Below are positions 32,520 to 43,205 of a DNA stretch of 64,000 nt, in pieces. The stretch lies in NCBI GenBank assembly GCA_002706365.1, contig PALM01000044.1, positions 1 through 64,000 on the forward strand, given 5' to 3'. The stretch is from Flavobacteriales bacterium. GTDB taxonomy: Bacteria; Bacteroidota; Bacteroidia; Flavobacteriales_E; Vicingaceae. Below the pieces are notes generated by a model, which searched no databases, was not told where the DNA came from, and saw only the letters and a program-made list of their open reading frames with translations. Positions within the stretch are counted from its first letter, which is position 1. Every line of letters starts with the position of its first letter. The translations under genes and the position numbers were made by a program.

Positions 32520-33776
32520 ATGTTTGCTGAAATAATCACCATCGGTGATGAGATCCTCATCGGTCAAACAGTCGATACCAATTCTGCCTGGATGGCTCAG
32601 AATCTCAATCGCATGGGAGTCGAGCTCATTCAGAGTCGCTCTGTGAGTGATAAGGAAGCAAGTATCATCAAAGCTTTAGATAGCGTTGATACTCAATCTC
32701 AACTGATCTTGATCACGGGAGGTTTAGGTCCAACGAGAGATGATATTACCAAAAGGGTCTTGTCTGAGTACTTTGGTGCTAGCTTGGTTAGAAATCAGGA
32801 AGTCCTTGAGAAGATAGAGGATTATTTTTCTCAAAGGGGCCGACAAATACTCGAATCCAATCGCCGACAAGCGGATTTACCCGATAAAGCTACCATCCTT
32901 CCCAACCCATTGGGCACGGCTAGTGGTATGTGGTTCGAAAAAGGGGATAAGATCTATGTGAGTATGCCGGGAGTACCTTATGAGATGAAAGGTCTCATGA
33001 CGAATGAAGTACTCCCGAGAATAAAAGAGAGATTCGACTTGCCCAAGATCTATTATCGCACTTTGATGACAGAGGGTATTGGTGAGTCATTTCTAGCAGA
33101 GATCATTCAAGATTGGGAATCTTCATTGACCGATAAAGGAATATCCATAGCCTACTTGCCCTCACCCGGAGTTGTAAAGATCCGTTTAGGAGCTAAGGGT
33201 AATGATGAAGCCGAAATCAAAGAGAAGGTAGATTTTGAGATCCAGCAACTCTACAAGCTAATTCCAAGCTATATTTTCGGAGAGAATGATATCAGCATGC
33301 CTGAGGCAATCTCACCCAAATTGAAAAAAAGTGGCAAGACCATCTCAACAGCGGAAAGCTGCACAGGTGGCTATTTGGCTCATTTGATCACTACAATCCC
33401 CGGTAGCTCGGATTATTTCAAAGGCAGTGTGATAGCTTATTCCAATGAGGTAAAGATGGCACAGCTTGAGGTTAAAAAGGCCGATCTGGATGCTAATGGA
33501 GCGGTTAGTGAAGCGGTAATTCGCCAAATGGCAGAAGGTGCGCGCAAGCACTTGCAAACAGATCTGGCTTTGGCAACTTCCGGAGTAGCCGGCCCTGATG
33601 GCGGTAGCGATGAGAAACCCGTAGGAACTGTCTGGATTGCCCTAGCAGCAAAAGAAGGCGTTTATGCCAAGAAATACACCTTCGAAAAGAATCGAAGTCG
33701 GAACATTAGAAGAGCTTCTCTAGCAGCTTTGAGTCTGGTGAGAAGGTATCTTGACGGACAGCTAGAATTGACTTAG
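32520..33776 (+). CDS. cinA: CinA-family NMN amidohydrolase / nucleotide-binding protein
   Basis: A 418-residue two-domain protein. The N-terminal MoCF-like domain has EIITIGDEILIGQTVDTNS at the start, TGGLGPTRDDITK near 67-79 and SMPGVPYEMKGL near 148. The C-terminal CinA domain has STAESCTGGYLAHLIT near 273 and ATSGVAGPDGGSDEKPVGTVWIA near 352. Known relatives deamidate NMN and recycle pyridine nucleotides. Its 3' end overlaps the converging LOG gene by 4 bp. Confidence 0.95.
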   Translation: MFAEIITIGDEILIGQTVDTNSAWMAQNLNRMGVELIQSRSVSDKEASIIKALDSVDTQSQLILITGGLGPTRDDITKRVLSEYFGASLVRNQEVLEKIEDYFSQRGRQILESNRRQADLPDKATILPNPLGTASGMWFEKGDKIYVSMPGVPYEMKGLMTNEVLPRIKERFDLPKIYYRTLMTEGIGESFLAEIIQDWESSLTDKGISIAYLPSPGVVKIRLGAKGNDEAEIKEKVDFEIQQLYKLIPSYIFGENDISMPEAISPKLKKSGKTISTAESCTGGYLAHLITTIPGSSDYFKGSVIAYSNEVKMAQLEVKKADLDANGAVSEAVIRQMAEGARKHLQTDLALATSGVAGPDGGSDEKPVGTVWIALAAKEGVYAKKYTFEKNRSRNIRRASLAALSLVRRYLDGQLELT

Positions 33777-34483
33777 AAGTTCGGCTTCAGTAAGTATCTA
33801 GAATAGAAGTCGTCAATGAATTCTGCCGCTTCTTCTACATCATCTGTTAGGAAAAAGAGATCTAGGTCTTCAGGACTAATCGTCTTGCTGTGTTCCAACA
33901 ATGTACTTTTGATCCAATCTAACAGTCCTTCCCAATAAGTTTTGCCGATCAATACAATTGGGAATTTGGCGATCTTCTCGGTTTGGATCAAAGTAAGTGC
34001 TTCAAACAGCTCATCCAGAGTTCCAAAGCCTCCCGGAAAGACCACAAAACCTTGAGCATACTTCACAAACATCATTTTCCTAACGAAGAAGTAGTTGAAA
34101 TTCAGGCTTTTGTCTTTATCAATAAAAGGATTATCATTCTGCTCAAATGGTAAGTCTATATTTAATCCAACCGACTTCCCCTTAGCTCGATTTGCACCTT
34201 TATTGGCCGCCTCCATAATTCCTGGTCCACCACCGGTAATGATCCCGTATCCTTCAGAACAAATTCGAAAGGCCAATTCATCAGCCATTTGATAATAGGG
34301 TTCATCGGGCTTGGTTCTAGCTGATCCAAAAATGGATACGCAAGGACCGATCTTTGACAGTCGGTCAAAGCCATCGACGAATTCCGACATTATTCGGAAC
34401 ACCGACCAAGAGTCATTACTCCTGATCTCATTCCATTCCTTTTCCTTGAATTTTTTCCGAATTCGATCTTCCTTATTTTCCAT
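33773..34483 (-). CDS. LOG-family (TIGR00730) protein
   Basis: A 236-residue Rossmann-like protein. The phosphate- and substrate-binding stretches GGGPGIMEAANKGA near 80-93 and PGGFGTLDELFEALTLIQT near 151-169 are the family signature. LOG proteins act as cytokinin-activating or nucleotide 5'-monophosphate phosphoribohydrolases; in bacteria the substrate is usually unproven. The N-terminal 30 residues are basic and helical. It overlaps the end of uvrA by 11 bp. Confidence 0.92.
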   Translation of the reverse strand: MENKEDRIRKKFKEKEWNEIRSNDSWSVFRIMSEFVDGFDRLSKIGPCVSIFGSARTKPDEPYYQMADELAFRICSEGYGIITGGGPGIMEAANKGANRAKGKSVGLNIDLPFEQNDNPFIDKDKSLNFNYFFVRKMMFVKYAQGFVVFPGGFGTLDELFEALTLIQTEKIAKFPIVLIGKTYWEGLLDWIKSTLLEHSKTISPEDLDLFFLTDDVEEAAEFIDDFYSRYLLKPNF

Positions 34484-37325
34484 TTTCCAATTCCATTTTT
34501 AAATACTTGGCAGTATGACTTTTAGTGGATTTGGCCACCTTTTCAGGACTGCCTTGAGCAATGATCTGTCCACCATCCTTACCTCCCTCAGGCCCTAGAT
34601 CAATGATATGATCGGCCACTTTTACAATGTCGAGATTGTGTTCAATGATCAAAACGGTATTCCCGGTATCTACCAAACGATTTAGCACCTGCAAGAGTAT
34701 GCGAATATCTTCAAAGTGAAGACCCGTTGTTGGCTCGTCCAAGATATAAAAAGTATTACCTGTACTGCGCTTCGCCAATTCTGTTGCCAATTTCACCCTT
34801 TGAGCTTCACCTCCTGAAAGTGTGGTGCTCGATTGCCCCAAATGAATATACCCTAAGCCCACATCCTGCAAGGTTTTGATCTTCTGCAGTATAGAGGGAA
34901 CATTTTCAAAGAAATCTACGGCTTGATTCACCGTCATGTCTAGAATGTCAGAGATCGATTTGCTTTTATATCTCACTTCCAGCGTTTCTCTATTGTATCG
35001 CTTTCCGTAGCATTGCGGACAATCGACATAGACATCAGGCAAGAAGTTCATCTCTATAGTCATCATGCCGGCTCCCTGGCATTTTTCACATCTTCCACCT
35101 TTTACATTGAATGAGAATCTGCCTGGTTTATAGCCTCGAATCTTGGCTTCCGGCAAGGCGGCGAATAATGTTCTAATATCGGTGAATACTCCGGTGTAAG
35201 TTGCGGGATTCGATCGCGGTGTTCTTCCAATTGGAGATTGGTCGATCTCAATGATCTTATCGATATGCTTTACTCCACTGATCGATTTGTAAGGAAGAGG
35301 GTTGCGTTTGCCATTGTAGATCTCGCGATTGAGAATAGGGTAGAGGGTCTCATCGATCAAAGTCGATTTACCACTTCCCGATACTCCAGTCACGCAGATC
35401 AATTTTCCAAGCGGGAATTTCACATTTACATTCTTGAGGTTATGTCCGCTAGCTCCTTTGAGTTCGATCTGGAACTGGCTGCCTTTACCTCTTCTTCTCT
35501 TTTTGGGTATTTCAATTTTCTTTTCTCCCCTTAGATATTCTGCAGTTTCGCTGGTTCCCTTTACAAATTCTTCTGGACTGCCTTGTGCAACGATCTTACC
35601 TCCATGTCGGCCGGCACCCGGACCAATATCGATCAAATGATCTGATGCCAGCATAATATCTTTATCGTGCTCAACTACAATGATTGAGTTCCCCAACTCT
35701 CTTAATTGGATGAGCGCCTCGATCAATTGGTGATTATCTCTTTGATGTAGACCAATACTAGGCTCATCAAGAATATATAGAACACCAACCAATTGAGAGC
35801 CGATCTGAGTAGCCAATCGAATTCGCTGAGCTTCACCACCACTTAGCGATCGTGCAGATCTATTCAAGGATAGATACACGAGCCCCACATCTACTAAGAA
35901 GCCAATTCTATTTCTGAGCTCTTTCAGTATGTCTCTGGCAATGATCTGCTTTCTTTCATCCAAAAGCTCTTCCACAGCATTCATCCATACCCCCAACTCA
36001 CTAATGTCGATATTGCTTAGATCTGCAATGTTCTTATCGCCAATTCTAAAGTAGAGGGCTTCTTTCTTCAATCTGCTTCCATTGCATTCGGTGCAGGGAA
36101 TCTTGTTCATGAACTGTATGGCCCATTTGCCAATGGATTTGCCTTTGTTCTCTTCATATTGTCGTGCAATGAAGTCTGAGATTCCCTCAAACTCAAATGC
36201 GTGCTTGGATGTACTGCTTCCGTTCTTTTCATTGAGGTAGATAGCAGTTGAGGTTCCATTCAAAAGGATGCTTATCAGTTCATCTGGGTATTCAGAAAGG
36301 GGAGTAGTGATCTTATAGTTGTAATGACTGATGAGTTTTTCGATCTGTTTAAAGATCCATTTGTTGGAGTATTTTCCCAATGGCTTGATGCCACCTTGTT
36401 TTATAGAGAGCTTCGGTTCGGGAATGATCTTTTCTCGGCTTACTTCAGCAGTTTCTCCAAGACCATTGCATTTGGGGCAAGCTCCATAAGGTGAGTTGAA
36501 AGAAAAGCTGTTTGGCGATGGCTCATCATAGGAAATGCCACTAGTTGGGCACATTAAGTTCTTGCTGAAGTAGCGAGGTTCCTCTTTTTCCTTGCCTTTT
36601 TCAAGGATCATGGCTACTCCTTTACCTTGTTTCATAGCCTGAGAAAGCGCATCTCTCAGGCGGTTCGTATTCGTATCGCTTACATTCAATCTATCGATCA
36701 CGATCTCTATATCGTGAGTCTTGTATCGATCTAGTTTGGTATTGCGGTCGATATCGATGATCTCACCATCTACTCTGGCTTTTAGATAGCCTTGTTTGAG
36801 TATGGATCTGAAGAGTTCGGCATAATGTCCTTTTCTACCCTTGATCAATGGGGAAAGAATGCTAATCCCTTTGCCATTATAATCTTTCTGAATCAGCTCA
36901 AGGATCTCCTTTTCGGTATACTTCACCATTTTCTCTCCACTCACATAGGAGTAGGCGTCTGATACTTTGGCAAAAAGGAGTCTGAGGAAGTCGTAGATCT
37001 CAGTGATAGTACCCACTGTGGATCGCGGGTTCTTACTCACTGTCTTTTGTTCGATAGCGATAACAGGACTTAGACCATTGATCTTATCTACATCTGGTCT
37101 TTCTAGGGTTCCAAGAAATTGACGGGCATAGGATGCAAAGCTTTCAATATATCTTCTTTGTCCTTCAGCATAGACCGTATCAAAAGCTAGAGAAGACTTT
37201 CCACTACCACTTAAGCCGGTGATCACCACCAGTTTCTCTCGGGGTATTTTAAGTGAAATGTTCTTCAGGTTGTGGACTCGGGCACCTTCGATTTCGAGTT
37301 CCTCAACAATAGGGTCTGCTGTCAT
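34473..37325 (-). CDS. uvrA: Excinuclease ABC subunit A
   Basis: A 950-residue DNA-damage recognition ATPase of nucleotide excision repair. It has two ABC modules: Walker [10 protein letters not shown] near 38 and GVSGSGKST near 650, and signature motifs [12 protein letters not shown] and [12 protein letters not shown]. Zinc-site pairs are visible in [16 protein letters not shown] and CEKCQGAG...CPQCYGKRY. Length and domain order are those of standard UvrA. Confidence 0.98.
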   Translation of the reverse strand: MTADPIVEELEIEGARVHNLKNISLKIPREKLVVITGLSGSGKSSLAFDTVYAEGQRRYIESFASYARQFLGTLERPDVDKINGLSPVIAIEQKTVSKNPRSTVGTITEIYDFLRLLFAKVSDAYSYVSGEKMVKYTEKEILELIQKDYNGKGISILSPLIKGRKGHYAELFRSILKQGYLKARVDGEIIDIDRNTKLDRYKTHDIEIVIDRLNVSDTNTNRLRDALSQAMKQGKGVAMILEKGKEKEEPRYFSKNLMCPTSGISYDEPSPNSFSFNSPYGACPKCNGLGETAEVSREKIIPEPKLSIKQGGIKPLGKYSNKWIFKQIEKLISHYNYKITTPLSEYPDELISILLNGTSTAIYLNEKNGSSTSKHAFEFEGISDFIARQYEENKGKSIGKWAIQFMNKIPCTECNGSRLKKEALYFRIGDKNIADLSNIDISELGVWMNAVEELLDERKQIIARDILKELRNRIGFLVDVGLVYLSLNRSARSLSGGEAQRIRLATQIGSQLVGVLYILDEPSIGLHQRDNHQLIEALIQLRELGNSIIVVEHDKDIMLASDHLIDIGPGAGRHGGKIVAQGSPEEFVKGTSETAEYLRGEKKIEIPKKRRRGKGSQFQIELKGASGHNLKNVNVKFPLGKLICVTGVSGSGKSTLIDETLYPILNREIYNGKRNPLPYKSISGVKHIDKIIEIDQSPIGRTPRSNPATYTGVFTDIRTLFAALPEAKIRGYKPGRFSFNVKGGRCEKCQGAGMMTIEMNFLPDVYVDCPQCYGKRYNRETLEVRYKSKSISDILDMTVNQAVDFFENVPSILQKIKTLQDVGLGYIHLGQSSTTLSGGEAQRVKLATELAKRSTGNTFYILDEPTTGLHFEDIRILLQVLNRLVDTGNTVLIIEHNLDIVKVADHIIDLGPEGGKDGGQIIAQGSPEKVAKSTKSHTAKYLKMELENGK

Positions 37326-37374
37326 AGACTTCAGTAAAATTTAGGTCGATAAAAATCAACCTCAAAAGCCCAAA

Positions 37375-38316
37375 TTAGTTCAATTTGTAGTCACCAGAAG
37401 TTGGAATCTTTACCTGGTATTCCTTGTTTGAGGAATTCTTTAGGTATACCTGACGCAACCATGGGTTGAAACGCTTAAGCGTTTTGTAACTGATTTGATG
37501 ATCTCTTGAAAAATCAGCCCAATTCTCCACACTGCTATCGATTTTCACTAAATCATAAGAGTAAGGAGAGTAGAGGTCTGTTTTTCTAATATGGAATCCA
37601 TAATCTTCCGGAGCTGCAAAAATTTGCTTAACCGCCATAATGCGGAAGAGGTATCTGGAAGTTTCTTGATTGAGCAAAAGATCAAAGTAATTGTCGGTCT
37701 TTTGTCGCTCAAGTTCATTGTCAATTCTATTCTTGCCAACATTGTAAGATGCTGCTACCAGAGCCCAATCACCGTATTTGGAATAAGCGTCATTGAGGTA
37801 TTTGCAAGCAGCCTCAGTGGATTTTTCCATATGGTAACGCTCATCAACTTCATCATCTACCTCAAGCCCATATTCCTTCGCTGTTTCTTCCATAAACTGC
37901 CAATAACCGGCTGCACCAACAGGAGAAACTACATTTTGCAATCCACTTTCAACCAGAGCTAAGTATTTGAAATCATCCGGAATGCCATTCTTTTGAAGAA
38001 TTGGCTCAATTACGGGAAACCATCTGTTTGCTCTTTTGAAATAGAGTATTGTATTTGAATGAAAGTAGGTATTGGAATGCAATTCTCTATCGAATCGTTC
38101 GTAAACCTCAGGATCCTCCATAGGAACTTTAGAACCTGCAAACTCAAAATTTTCAGGCGGACTCAAACTGTAAATATTGTAGCTTTCTTTGATGCGGTCT
38201 TTATGCGCCTGCTCTTCTTTATCAGTGTCTATACCCTGAAAGAATATTTGCAACAGGCCAACCACAGCTAGTGGTAAGATGATCCAATTAAGCGCTTTTC
38301 CGAACTTCATTCTCAT
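37375..38316 (-). CDS. Lytic transglycosylase (SLT domain)
   Basis: A 313-residue envelope protein with an N-terminal membrane anchor/signal (WIILPLAVVGLL) and a goose-lysozyme-type SLT domain at about 110-225. ALVESGLQNVVSPVGAAGYWQFM holds the catalytic Glu. It cuts peptidoglycan glycan strands with formation of anhydromuramoyl ends. The C-terminal 70 residues resemble a degenerate LysM-like region. The gene overlaps the 3' end of the WecA-like gene by 29 bp. Confidence 0.9.
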   Translation of the reverse strand: MRMKFGKALNWIILPLAVVGLLQIFFQGIDTDKEEQAHKDRIKESYNIYSLSPPENFEFAGSKVPMEDPEVYERFDRELHSNTYFHSNTILYFKRANRWFPVIEPILQKNGIPDDFKYLALVESGLQNVVSPVGAAGYWQFMEETAKEYGLEVDDEVDERYHMEKSTEAACKYLNDAYSKYGDWALVAASYNVGKNRIDNELERQKTDNYFDLLLNQETSRYLFRIMAVKQIFAAPEDYGFHIRKTDLYSPYSYDLVKIDSSVENWADFSRDHQISYKTLKRFNPWLRQVYLKNSSNKEYQVKIPTSGDYKLN

Positions 38317-39385
38317 AATTTTCTTGCTTCTTTTCTGCTTTGGAAATACGACTCACTAAAAATAACGAAATGAATAGCAGTATCGCATAGGCACCGAAAA
38401 GAATTGTGAATAATCCCGTCCAGTGGTTAGCAGCTAACATTATAAAACTCAAAGCAGCAGAAAGTATGCCAATTCCTGCTAATAAGAGTGCCACTGATTG
38501 TTCGGCTAGCCCAGCATAGGAAAGATGATGGGTGGTATGATCCTTACCACCTACAAAAGGGGAATCGCCTCTACTCAATCGATTGATCGTAACTGTTGTG
38601 GTATCTGATATTGGAACTACAAAAGCCAGAGCAACCAAAACGATCCTTGTGATTTCAGATGTGCCTTCTATTTGAAAATTCCACAAGAAAGGAATCGCCA
38701 AAGCTGCGAGAAGTACTCCTAAGAACTGACTTCCGGTGTCGCCCATATACATTCTTGAAGGGCTCCAATTAAAGAATAGAAATCCCAAGAGTGCACCTCC
38801 CAATCCCAAGAGGATCAAAAAGTAGATCGAATGCAATGATTGAGAGTAGATCATTCCAATAAGGATACAAGCAATAGCAGAAATAGCCGAAACAGTGGCT
38901 ACTGCATCCATATTGTCGAGCATATTGATCGAATTCATCATTCCAATCACCCAAAAGATGGTAAGGGCATAATTGGCCCAATCCCATTGGAATAGGTCTA
39001 TATAAGTACCGGTCAAGACCAAGATCAATCCGCAAAAGAACTGGGCAATGAATTTTAAACTAGGGTTGGTATTATACGCATCATCAGCCAGTCCGACTAA
39101 GAATGCCGAAGCAGTTGCCAATAGAATTCCAATCAATTTGGAATCGAAAGTATTACCAAGATCGGGAAAGACGAACTGACCAATTGTAAGAACTAGAAGA
39201 AAGACAATAAAGAAAGAAATACCGCCAAAAGAAGGCTTGGAAGTAGAGGCCCACCGAATGATCTTGTCATCTAGATTCCTAATCCCAAGATTTCTTGAAA
39301 AGCGCAGGAATAGTCTATTTACCAGCACGCTGAATATGAGTGCCAATAAGAAGAGAACACAAGCTTTTGCTAGGAATAATTCCAA
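38288..39385 (-). CDS. MraY/WecA-family glycosyl-1-phosphate transferase
   Basis: A 365-residue membrane enzyme with about eleven helices. The catalytic motifs LVGLADDAYNTNPSLKF near 96-112 and NSINMLDNMD near 151-160 (metal-binding Asp) are clear, as is GDTGSQFLG near 216, and GGKDHTTHHLSYAG near 272 holds the cytosolic His motif. It transfers a sugar phosphate to undecaprenyl phosphate and so starts polysaccharide synthesis. Placement with rfbC, wzc and wza fits a WecA-type role rather than MraY. Confidence 0.9.
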   Translation of the reverse strand: MELFLAKACVLFLLALIFSVLVNRLFLRFSRNLGIRNLDDKIIRWASTSKPSFGGISFFIVFLLVLTIGQFVFPDLGNTFDSKLIGILLATASAFLVGLADDAYNTNPSLKFIAQFFCGLILVLTGTYIDLFQWDWANYALTIFWVIGMMNSINMLDNMDAVATVSAISAIACILIGMIYSQSLHSIYFLILLGLGGALLGFLFFNWSPSRMYMGDTGSQFLGVLLAALAIPFLWNFQIEGTSEITRIVLVALAFVVPISDTTTVTINRLSRGDSPFVGGKDHTTHHLSYAGLAEQSVALLLAGIGILSAALSFIMLAANHWTGLFTILFGAYAILLFISLFLVSRISKAEKKQENYENEVRKSA

Positions 39386-39394
39386 AATAATTCG

Positions 39395-39937
39395 TTAAAA
39401 CGGACTCACAAAGCCGCTGAAAGCATCTGCCACTTGATCTTTTTCCGATATAATCGGATTTTCTATTGGCCAGCTTATATTCAGATCGGGATCGTTCCAC
39501 ATCAGTGCACCTTCGGCCTCTTTGTTATAGTTATTTGTGCATTTGTAAGAGAAGATCGTATTGTCTTCCAATGTCAAAAAACCATGGGCAAAACCCTCAG
39601 GCACATAGAGTTGGTTTTTGTCCTTATCGTCTATTTCTATACTGAAATGCTGCCCATAGGTTTCAGAATTCTTTCGAATATCTACTACCACATCTAAAAC
39701 TGCACCTTTGATTACCTGAATGAGTTTACCTTGAGCATACGGTGGTTTTTGGAAATGCATACCCCTTAGGACTCCTTTTTGAGATTTTGAAAGGTTGTCT
39801 TGAACGAAGGTTTCGTCAAAACCAATTTCTTTCATTTTCTCTCGGTTGTAAGACTCAAAAAAGAAGCCTCTATCGTCTTTAAACACTTTAGGTTTAATGA
39901 TCAACAATCCTTTGAATCCAGTTTCTAAAATCTCCAT
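39395..39937 (-). CDS. rfbC: dTDP-4-dehydrorhamnose 3,5-epimerase
   Basis: A 180-residue cupin enzyme of dTDP-L-rhamnose synthesis. The catalytic base is in RGMHFQKPPYAQGKLIQV near 58-75, and PEGFAHGFLTLED near 112-124 is also typical. The other three rhamnose genes are not in the window. It is encoded 9 bp before the WecA-like gene. Confidence 0.95.
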   Translation of the reverse strand: MEILETGFKGLLIIKPKVFKDDRGFFFESYNREKMKEIGFDETFVQDNLSKSQKGVLRGMHFQKPPYAQGKLIQVIKGAVLDVVVDIRKNSETYGQHFSIEIDDKDKNQLYVPEGFAHGFLTLEDNTIFSYKCTNNYNKEAEGALMWNDPDLNISWPIENPIISEKDQVADAFSGFVSPF

Positions 39938-39940
39938 TGT

Positions 39941-42385
39941 CTATTTTTTCTTGAATCTCGACCAAAAGGTCTTTGGTTTGGCCTCAACTTCATCGTAATA
40001 TCCTTGTCCGTAACCAACCCCATATCCATAACCATAACCGTAGCCGTATCCATAACCATATCCATAGCTCTGTTTTTGTGGATCTACGCCATTGAGTACC
40101 ACAGATAAATTATGGATCCTGCTCTCATGCATCAATCTATCGATACTATGAATAAAGTGTTTCTTAGAGTATTCAGCTCTGAAGATATAGATTGGGTAAT
40201 CGGCTTTTTGAATTACTTCTACACCATCAGTTACCAAGCCTACCGGTGGATTATCACAAATAATTAGATCGTAAGACTGCTTCAAATAATCAATGATATT
40301 GTCCAACTTACCGTTGATGATCAATTCTGATGGATTTGGCGGTACTGGTCCGGCTGTGATGAAGTCGAGATTCTCTTGCTTAGAATGATGAATACAATTT
40401 TCTATTTCGTCCTTTTCGATCAATAGCGTACTCATACCTCTTGTATTTTCCACATCAAAACCTTTATGGATCTTGGGCTTTCGCATATCAAGGTCGAGAA
40501 TGATCACTTTTTTACCGCCGTAAGCGATTATTCCTCCTAGATTGATGGCTATAAATGTTTTTCCTTCTCCAGAAACGGTAGAAGTTACCGCCATGATCTT
40601 GGGTTTATTCTCTTTTGAGATGAATTGCAGATTGGTTCTGATCGATCTAAAGGCCTCTGCAATGATAGATTTTGGGTTGCGGTTAACGATCAACTGAGAG
40701 ATTGGAATGTCTTTCTTGTATTTAGGTACCACACCCAAAACACTCACATTGGCATGACTGTAATTCTGAATCTCTGCCACAGAAGTGATCTTGTTGTGCA
40801 ACAAGTATTTGAGAATTACCAGGATCATACTCAACAAGATCCCCAGAGCGATAAAACTTGTAATGATAAGCTCTTTGTTTGGAGAGATTGGAGCTTGTGG
40901 CAGCTTTGCAGCATCAAGGAGGTTTACATTTGATACAAATCCTTCCTGAGAAATGGAATACTCTGTCTTCTTTTCCAATAAAAGGGTGTAGAACTTCTCA
41001 TTGATATCATAAGTCCTCTTCAACCTCAAGAGCTCTATTTCCTGATCTGGTACATCAAAATAGCTTTCTTCTAGGTCTTCAGCCTTCTTGTTCAAGCTAT
41101 CTAATCGCTCCTGTAATTTTTCACGAAGCGATTTCACGCTCTTAATGATCAGGTTTTTTTGGATCTCGATCTGATAATCGATCTTCTTTACCGGATCGCT
41201 GCCCTCTTTGGTGGTGTAGAGCATCCTTTGTCTCTCTAGCAAAAGGTCGTTCAAACCATCCATCAATTTGGAAATACTGCCTTCAGAGCTACTACCGGCT
41301 AGAATTGGAAGTAATTCATATACATCAATATCTCCTTCGGTGTTGAGACTTCCGGTGATCTGGTCTAGAAGCGACATCTGAATCTCGAGATCTACTCTAG
41401 CTTCATCGATCTGATTCAAGCGGTCGACGAATATGGTAGATACCTCAGAAACATCTGAGATGTTATTCTCTCTCTTGAATGCTTGTATCTCTTTTTCGGC
41501 ACTTTTTTGTTGATCGTATACTGCGTTGATCTGATCCGTGAGGAATTGCAGGATCTGCTTAGAACTCTGCTTTTTCTTCTCCACATTGTAGGCCTTGAAT
41601 TCTTTTACAATTGTGCTTACAATCTCCTGTGCTTTAAGTCGGTTGTTGTCGCTATAGCTCAGTTTAACCGTGTTGGCAGTGAGATTTTGAATCTCGATAT
41701 CCAGATTATTGGATAGTTCTTTGGCGAGGCTAGCTTGATTGTTCAGCACAAAGAAATACTCCAGTGGCTTTACTGCTTTTATGTCTTTTGATATCCGCTG
41801 ATAATCGAGGATATAGATCTTGAGGGTAGCGAAAGGCAATTCAACCACCTCTCCAAAAGTGATTTCCTTTTTCTGATCATCTCCCCAGATCAATGCTCCA
41901 TTCCGTTCATTTTCAAAATTCAGATCAATGCGAGTACTAGTAAGATTGCTGTCTTTGAGTAGAAGTTCAACCTCAAAAGGGGAGGAGCGATAGATCTCAT
42001 TGGTGAGGAATTGCCCTTGAGTAAAGTAAGATACTTCAAGAGGTAGTCTAGCAATCGCATTCTTGGCGATCAGATTTGATCGCAGTAATTCGATCTCTGC
42101 AGATATATCATTCGTTTCATAGAAGTCGTCGACTTCCAATACCTTATTGGCCTTATTCGACTTCTCAATCTGGATTAAGGTGCTTGCATTGTAGATCGGA
42201 CTGCTGTAGCGGATGTACAAAAGACTGACAACAACTGATAATACAAGGGTGAGAAGCACCCAGATCAGATTCTTCTTGAAGATATAAACGAACAGACCAA
42301 GATCGAACTCCGTGTTGAAGGTGGTCAGCCGATCTTGTGTCGTGCCGACTTTCTTAAGTTCATTTGGTTCGATGTGATCTTGCAA
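39941..42385 (-). CDS. Wzc-like polysaccharide co-polymerase / tyrosine autokinase
   Basis: An 814-residue inner-membrane protein. The Wzz-type domain has membrane helices near 35-55 and 510-530 flanking a long periplasmic coiled coil. A cytoplasmic BY-kinase domain follows, with Walker A VSGEGKT near 607, Walker A' KVIILDLDMRKPK near 633 and Walker B YDLIICDNPP near 710. The C-terminus is a Tyr-Gly repeat (about 785-802), the site where such kinases autophosphorylate. It controls chain length and export together with the Wza protein encoded 11 bp upstream. Confidence 0.95.
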   Translation of the reverse strand: MQDHIEPNELKKVGTTQDRLTTFNTEFDLGLFVYIFKKNLIWVLLTLVLSVVVSLLYIRYSSPIYNASTLIQIEKSNKANKVLEVDDFYETNDISAEIELLRSNLIAKNAIARLPLEVSYFTQGQFLTNEIYRSSPFEVELLLKDSNLTSTRIDLNFENERNGALIWGDDQKKEITFGEVVELPFATLKIYILDYQRISKDIKAVKPLEYFFVLNNQASLAKELSNNLDIEIQNLTANTVKLSYSDNNRLKAQEIVSTIVKEFKAYNVEKKKQSSKQILQFLTDQINAVYDQQKSAEKEIQAFKRENNISDVSEVSTIFVDRLNQIDEARVDLEIQMSLLDQITGSLNTEGDIDVYELLPILAGSSSEGSISKLMDGLNDLLLERQRMLYTTKEGSDPVKKIDYQIEIQKNLIIKSVKSLREKLQERLDSLNKKAEDLEESYFDVPDQEIELLRLKRTYDINEKFYTLLLEKKTEYSISQEGFVSNVNLLDAAKLPQAPISPNKELIITSFIALGILLSMILVILKYLLHNKITSVAEIQNYSHANVSVLGVVPKYKKDIPISQLIVNRNPKSIIAEAFRSIRTNLQFISKENKPKIMAVTSTVSGEGKTFIAINLGGIIAYGGKKVIILDLDMRKPKIHKGFDVENTRGMSTLLIEKDEIENCIHHSKQENLDFITAGPVPPNPSELIINGKLDNIIDYLKQSYDLIICDNPPVGLVTDGVEVIQKADYPIYIFRAEYSKKHFIHSIDRLMHESRIHNLSVVLNGVDPQKQSYGYGYGYGYGYGYGYGVGYGQGYYDEVEAKPKTFWSRFKKK

Positions 42386-42396
42386 AATGCGAAGGC

Positions 42397-43164
42397 TTAT
42401 AGTCCATTTATAACCACATAGAGCGTTATCAAAGTAGTTACAAATGTTAGGACAGGGGCAAGTTCTCTGGCAACTTGTCTTACTGTAGTTCCTAAAGGTT
42501 CTACATAAATAATATCTCCGGCTTGTAAGATGATATTTCCTTGACTAATCCCTTCAATATGGGAAAGATCAATATGATGGATCATTGGGTCTGCTAAATC
42601 GCCCCTGATCAGTGTTATTCGATTAGCCCTTCCATCTTCTCTTAGTCCGCCTGCAAGAGCTAATGCTTCCAAAAGAGTCACATTGTTATTTTGAAGGGTG
42701 ATCACCATGCCATTACCTCCATTTCCTGGGAAAATGGTAACTCTTCTATTGGTTACATTCAGCATGATGAATGGGTCTATATATACTTCTTCATAGAGCT
42801 CTTCCAAAAAGAGCTCTGCTTCTCTAAGGGTTTTCCCGGCAATATCTACCCTGCCAATTATTGGAAGATTTACAATACCGTCGTATTCAACCGTGTAATT
42901 GATCCCTTCATTGAGCATTCGCATTTGCTGCAGATTCTCATTGGTTACATCGATCAGTCTGAATCCATTATTGGTGAAAAGACGAAAGCTTATGATGTCA
43001 TTTGGAGCGATCTTCCACTCATTGATTGAGTCTCTAACTATCTCATCATATTCATAACCTCTATCAGTTTTGAACATAATGCTTGGGTTATAGGGTGCAC
43101 AAGCAGCAAAAAAGCTAGCGATAATAGCAACAAGGGCAATCTTTCTTATCATAGTAGAGCTCAA
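42397..43164 (-). CDS. Wza-like polysaccharide export lipoprotein
   Basis: A 255-residue lipoprotein (lipobox FFAAC, Cys about 21) with the Poly_export domain (IAPNDIISFRLF near 52) and two SLBB-type segments (VNLPIIGRVDIAGKTLREAE near 97; a second near 155-215). A C-terminal hydrophobic helix is probably the outer-membrane-spanning part (VTTLITLYVVI). It forms the outer-membrane channel that works with the Wzc-like kinase. It is shorter than E. coli Wza, which is usual in Bacteroidota. Confidence 0.93.
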   Translation of the reverse strand: MSSTMIRKIALVAIIASFFAACAPYNPSIMFKTDRGYEYDEIVRDSINEWKIAPNDIISFRLFTNNGFRLIDVTNENLQQMRMLNEGINYTVEYDGIVNLPIIGRVDIAGKTLREAELFLEELYEEVYIDPFIMLNVTNRRVTIFPGNGGNGMVITLQNNNVTLLEALALAGGLREDGRANRITLIRGDLADPMIHHIDLSHIEGISQGNIILQAGDIIYVEPLGTTVRQVARELAPVLTFVTTLITLYVVINGL

Positions 43165-43205
43165 AAATGCAAATCTATCAATTTATAAATGTACAGAAGA
43201 CCGGA

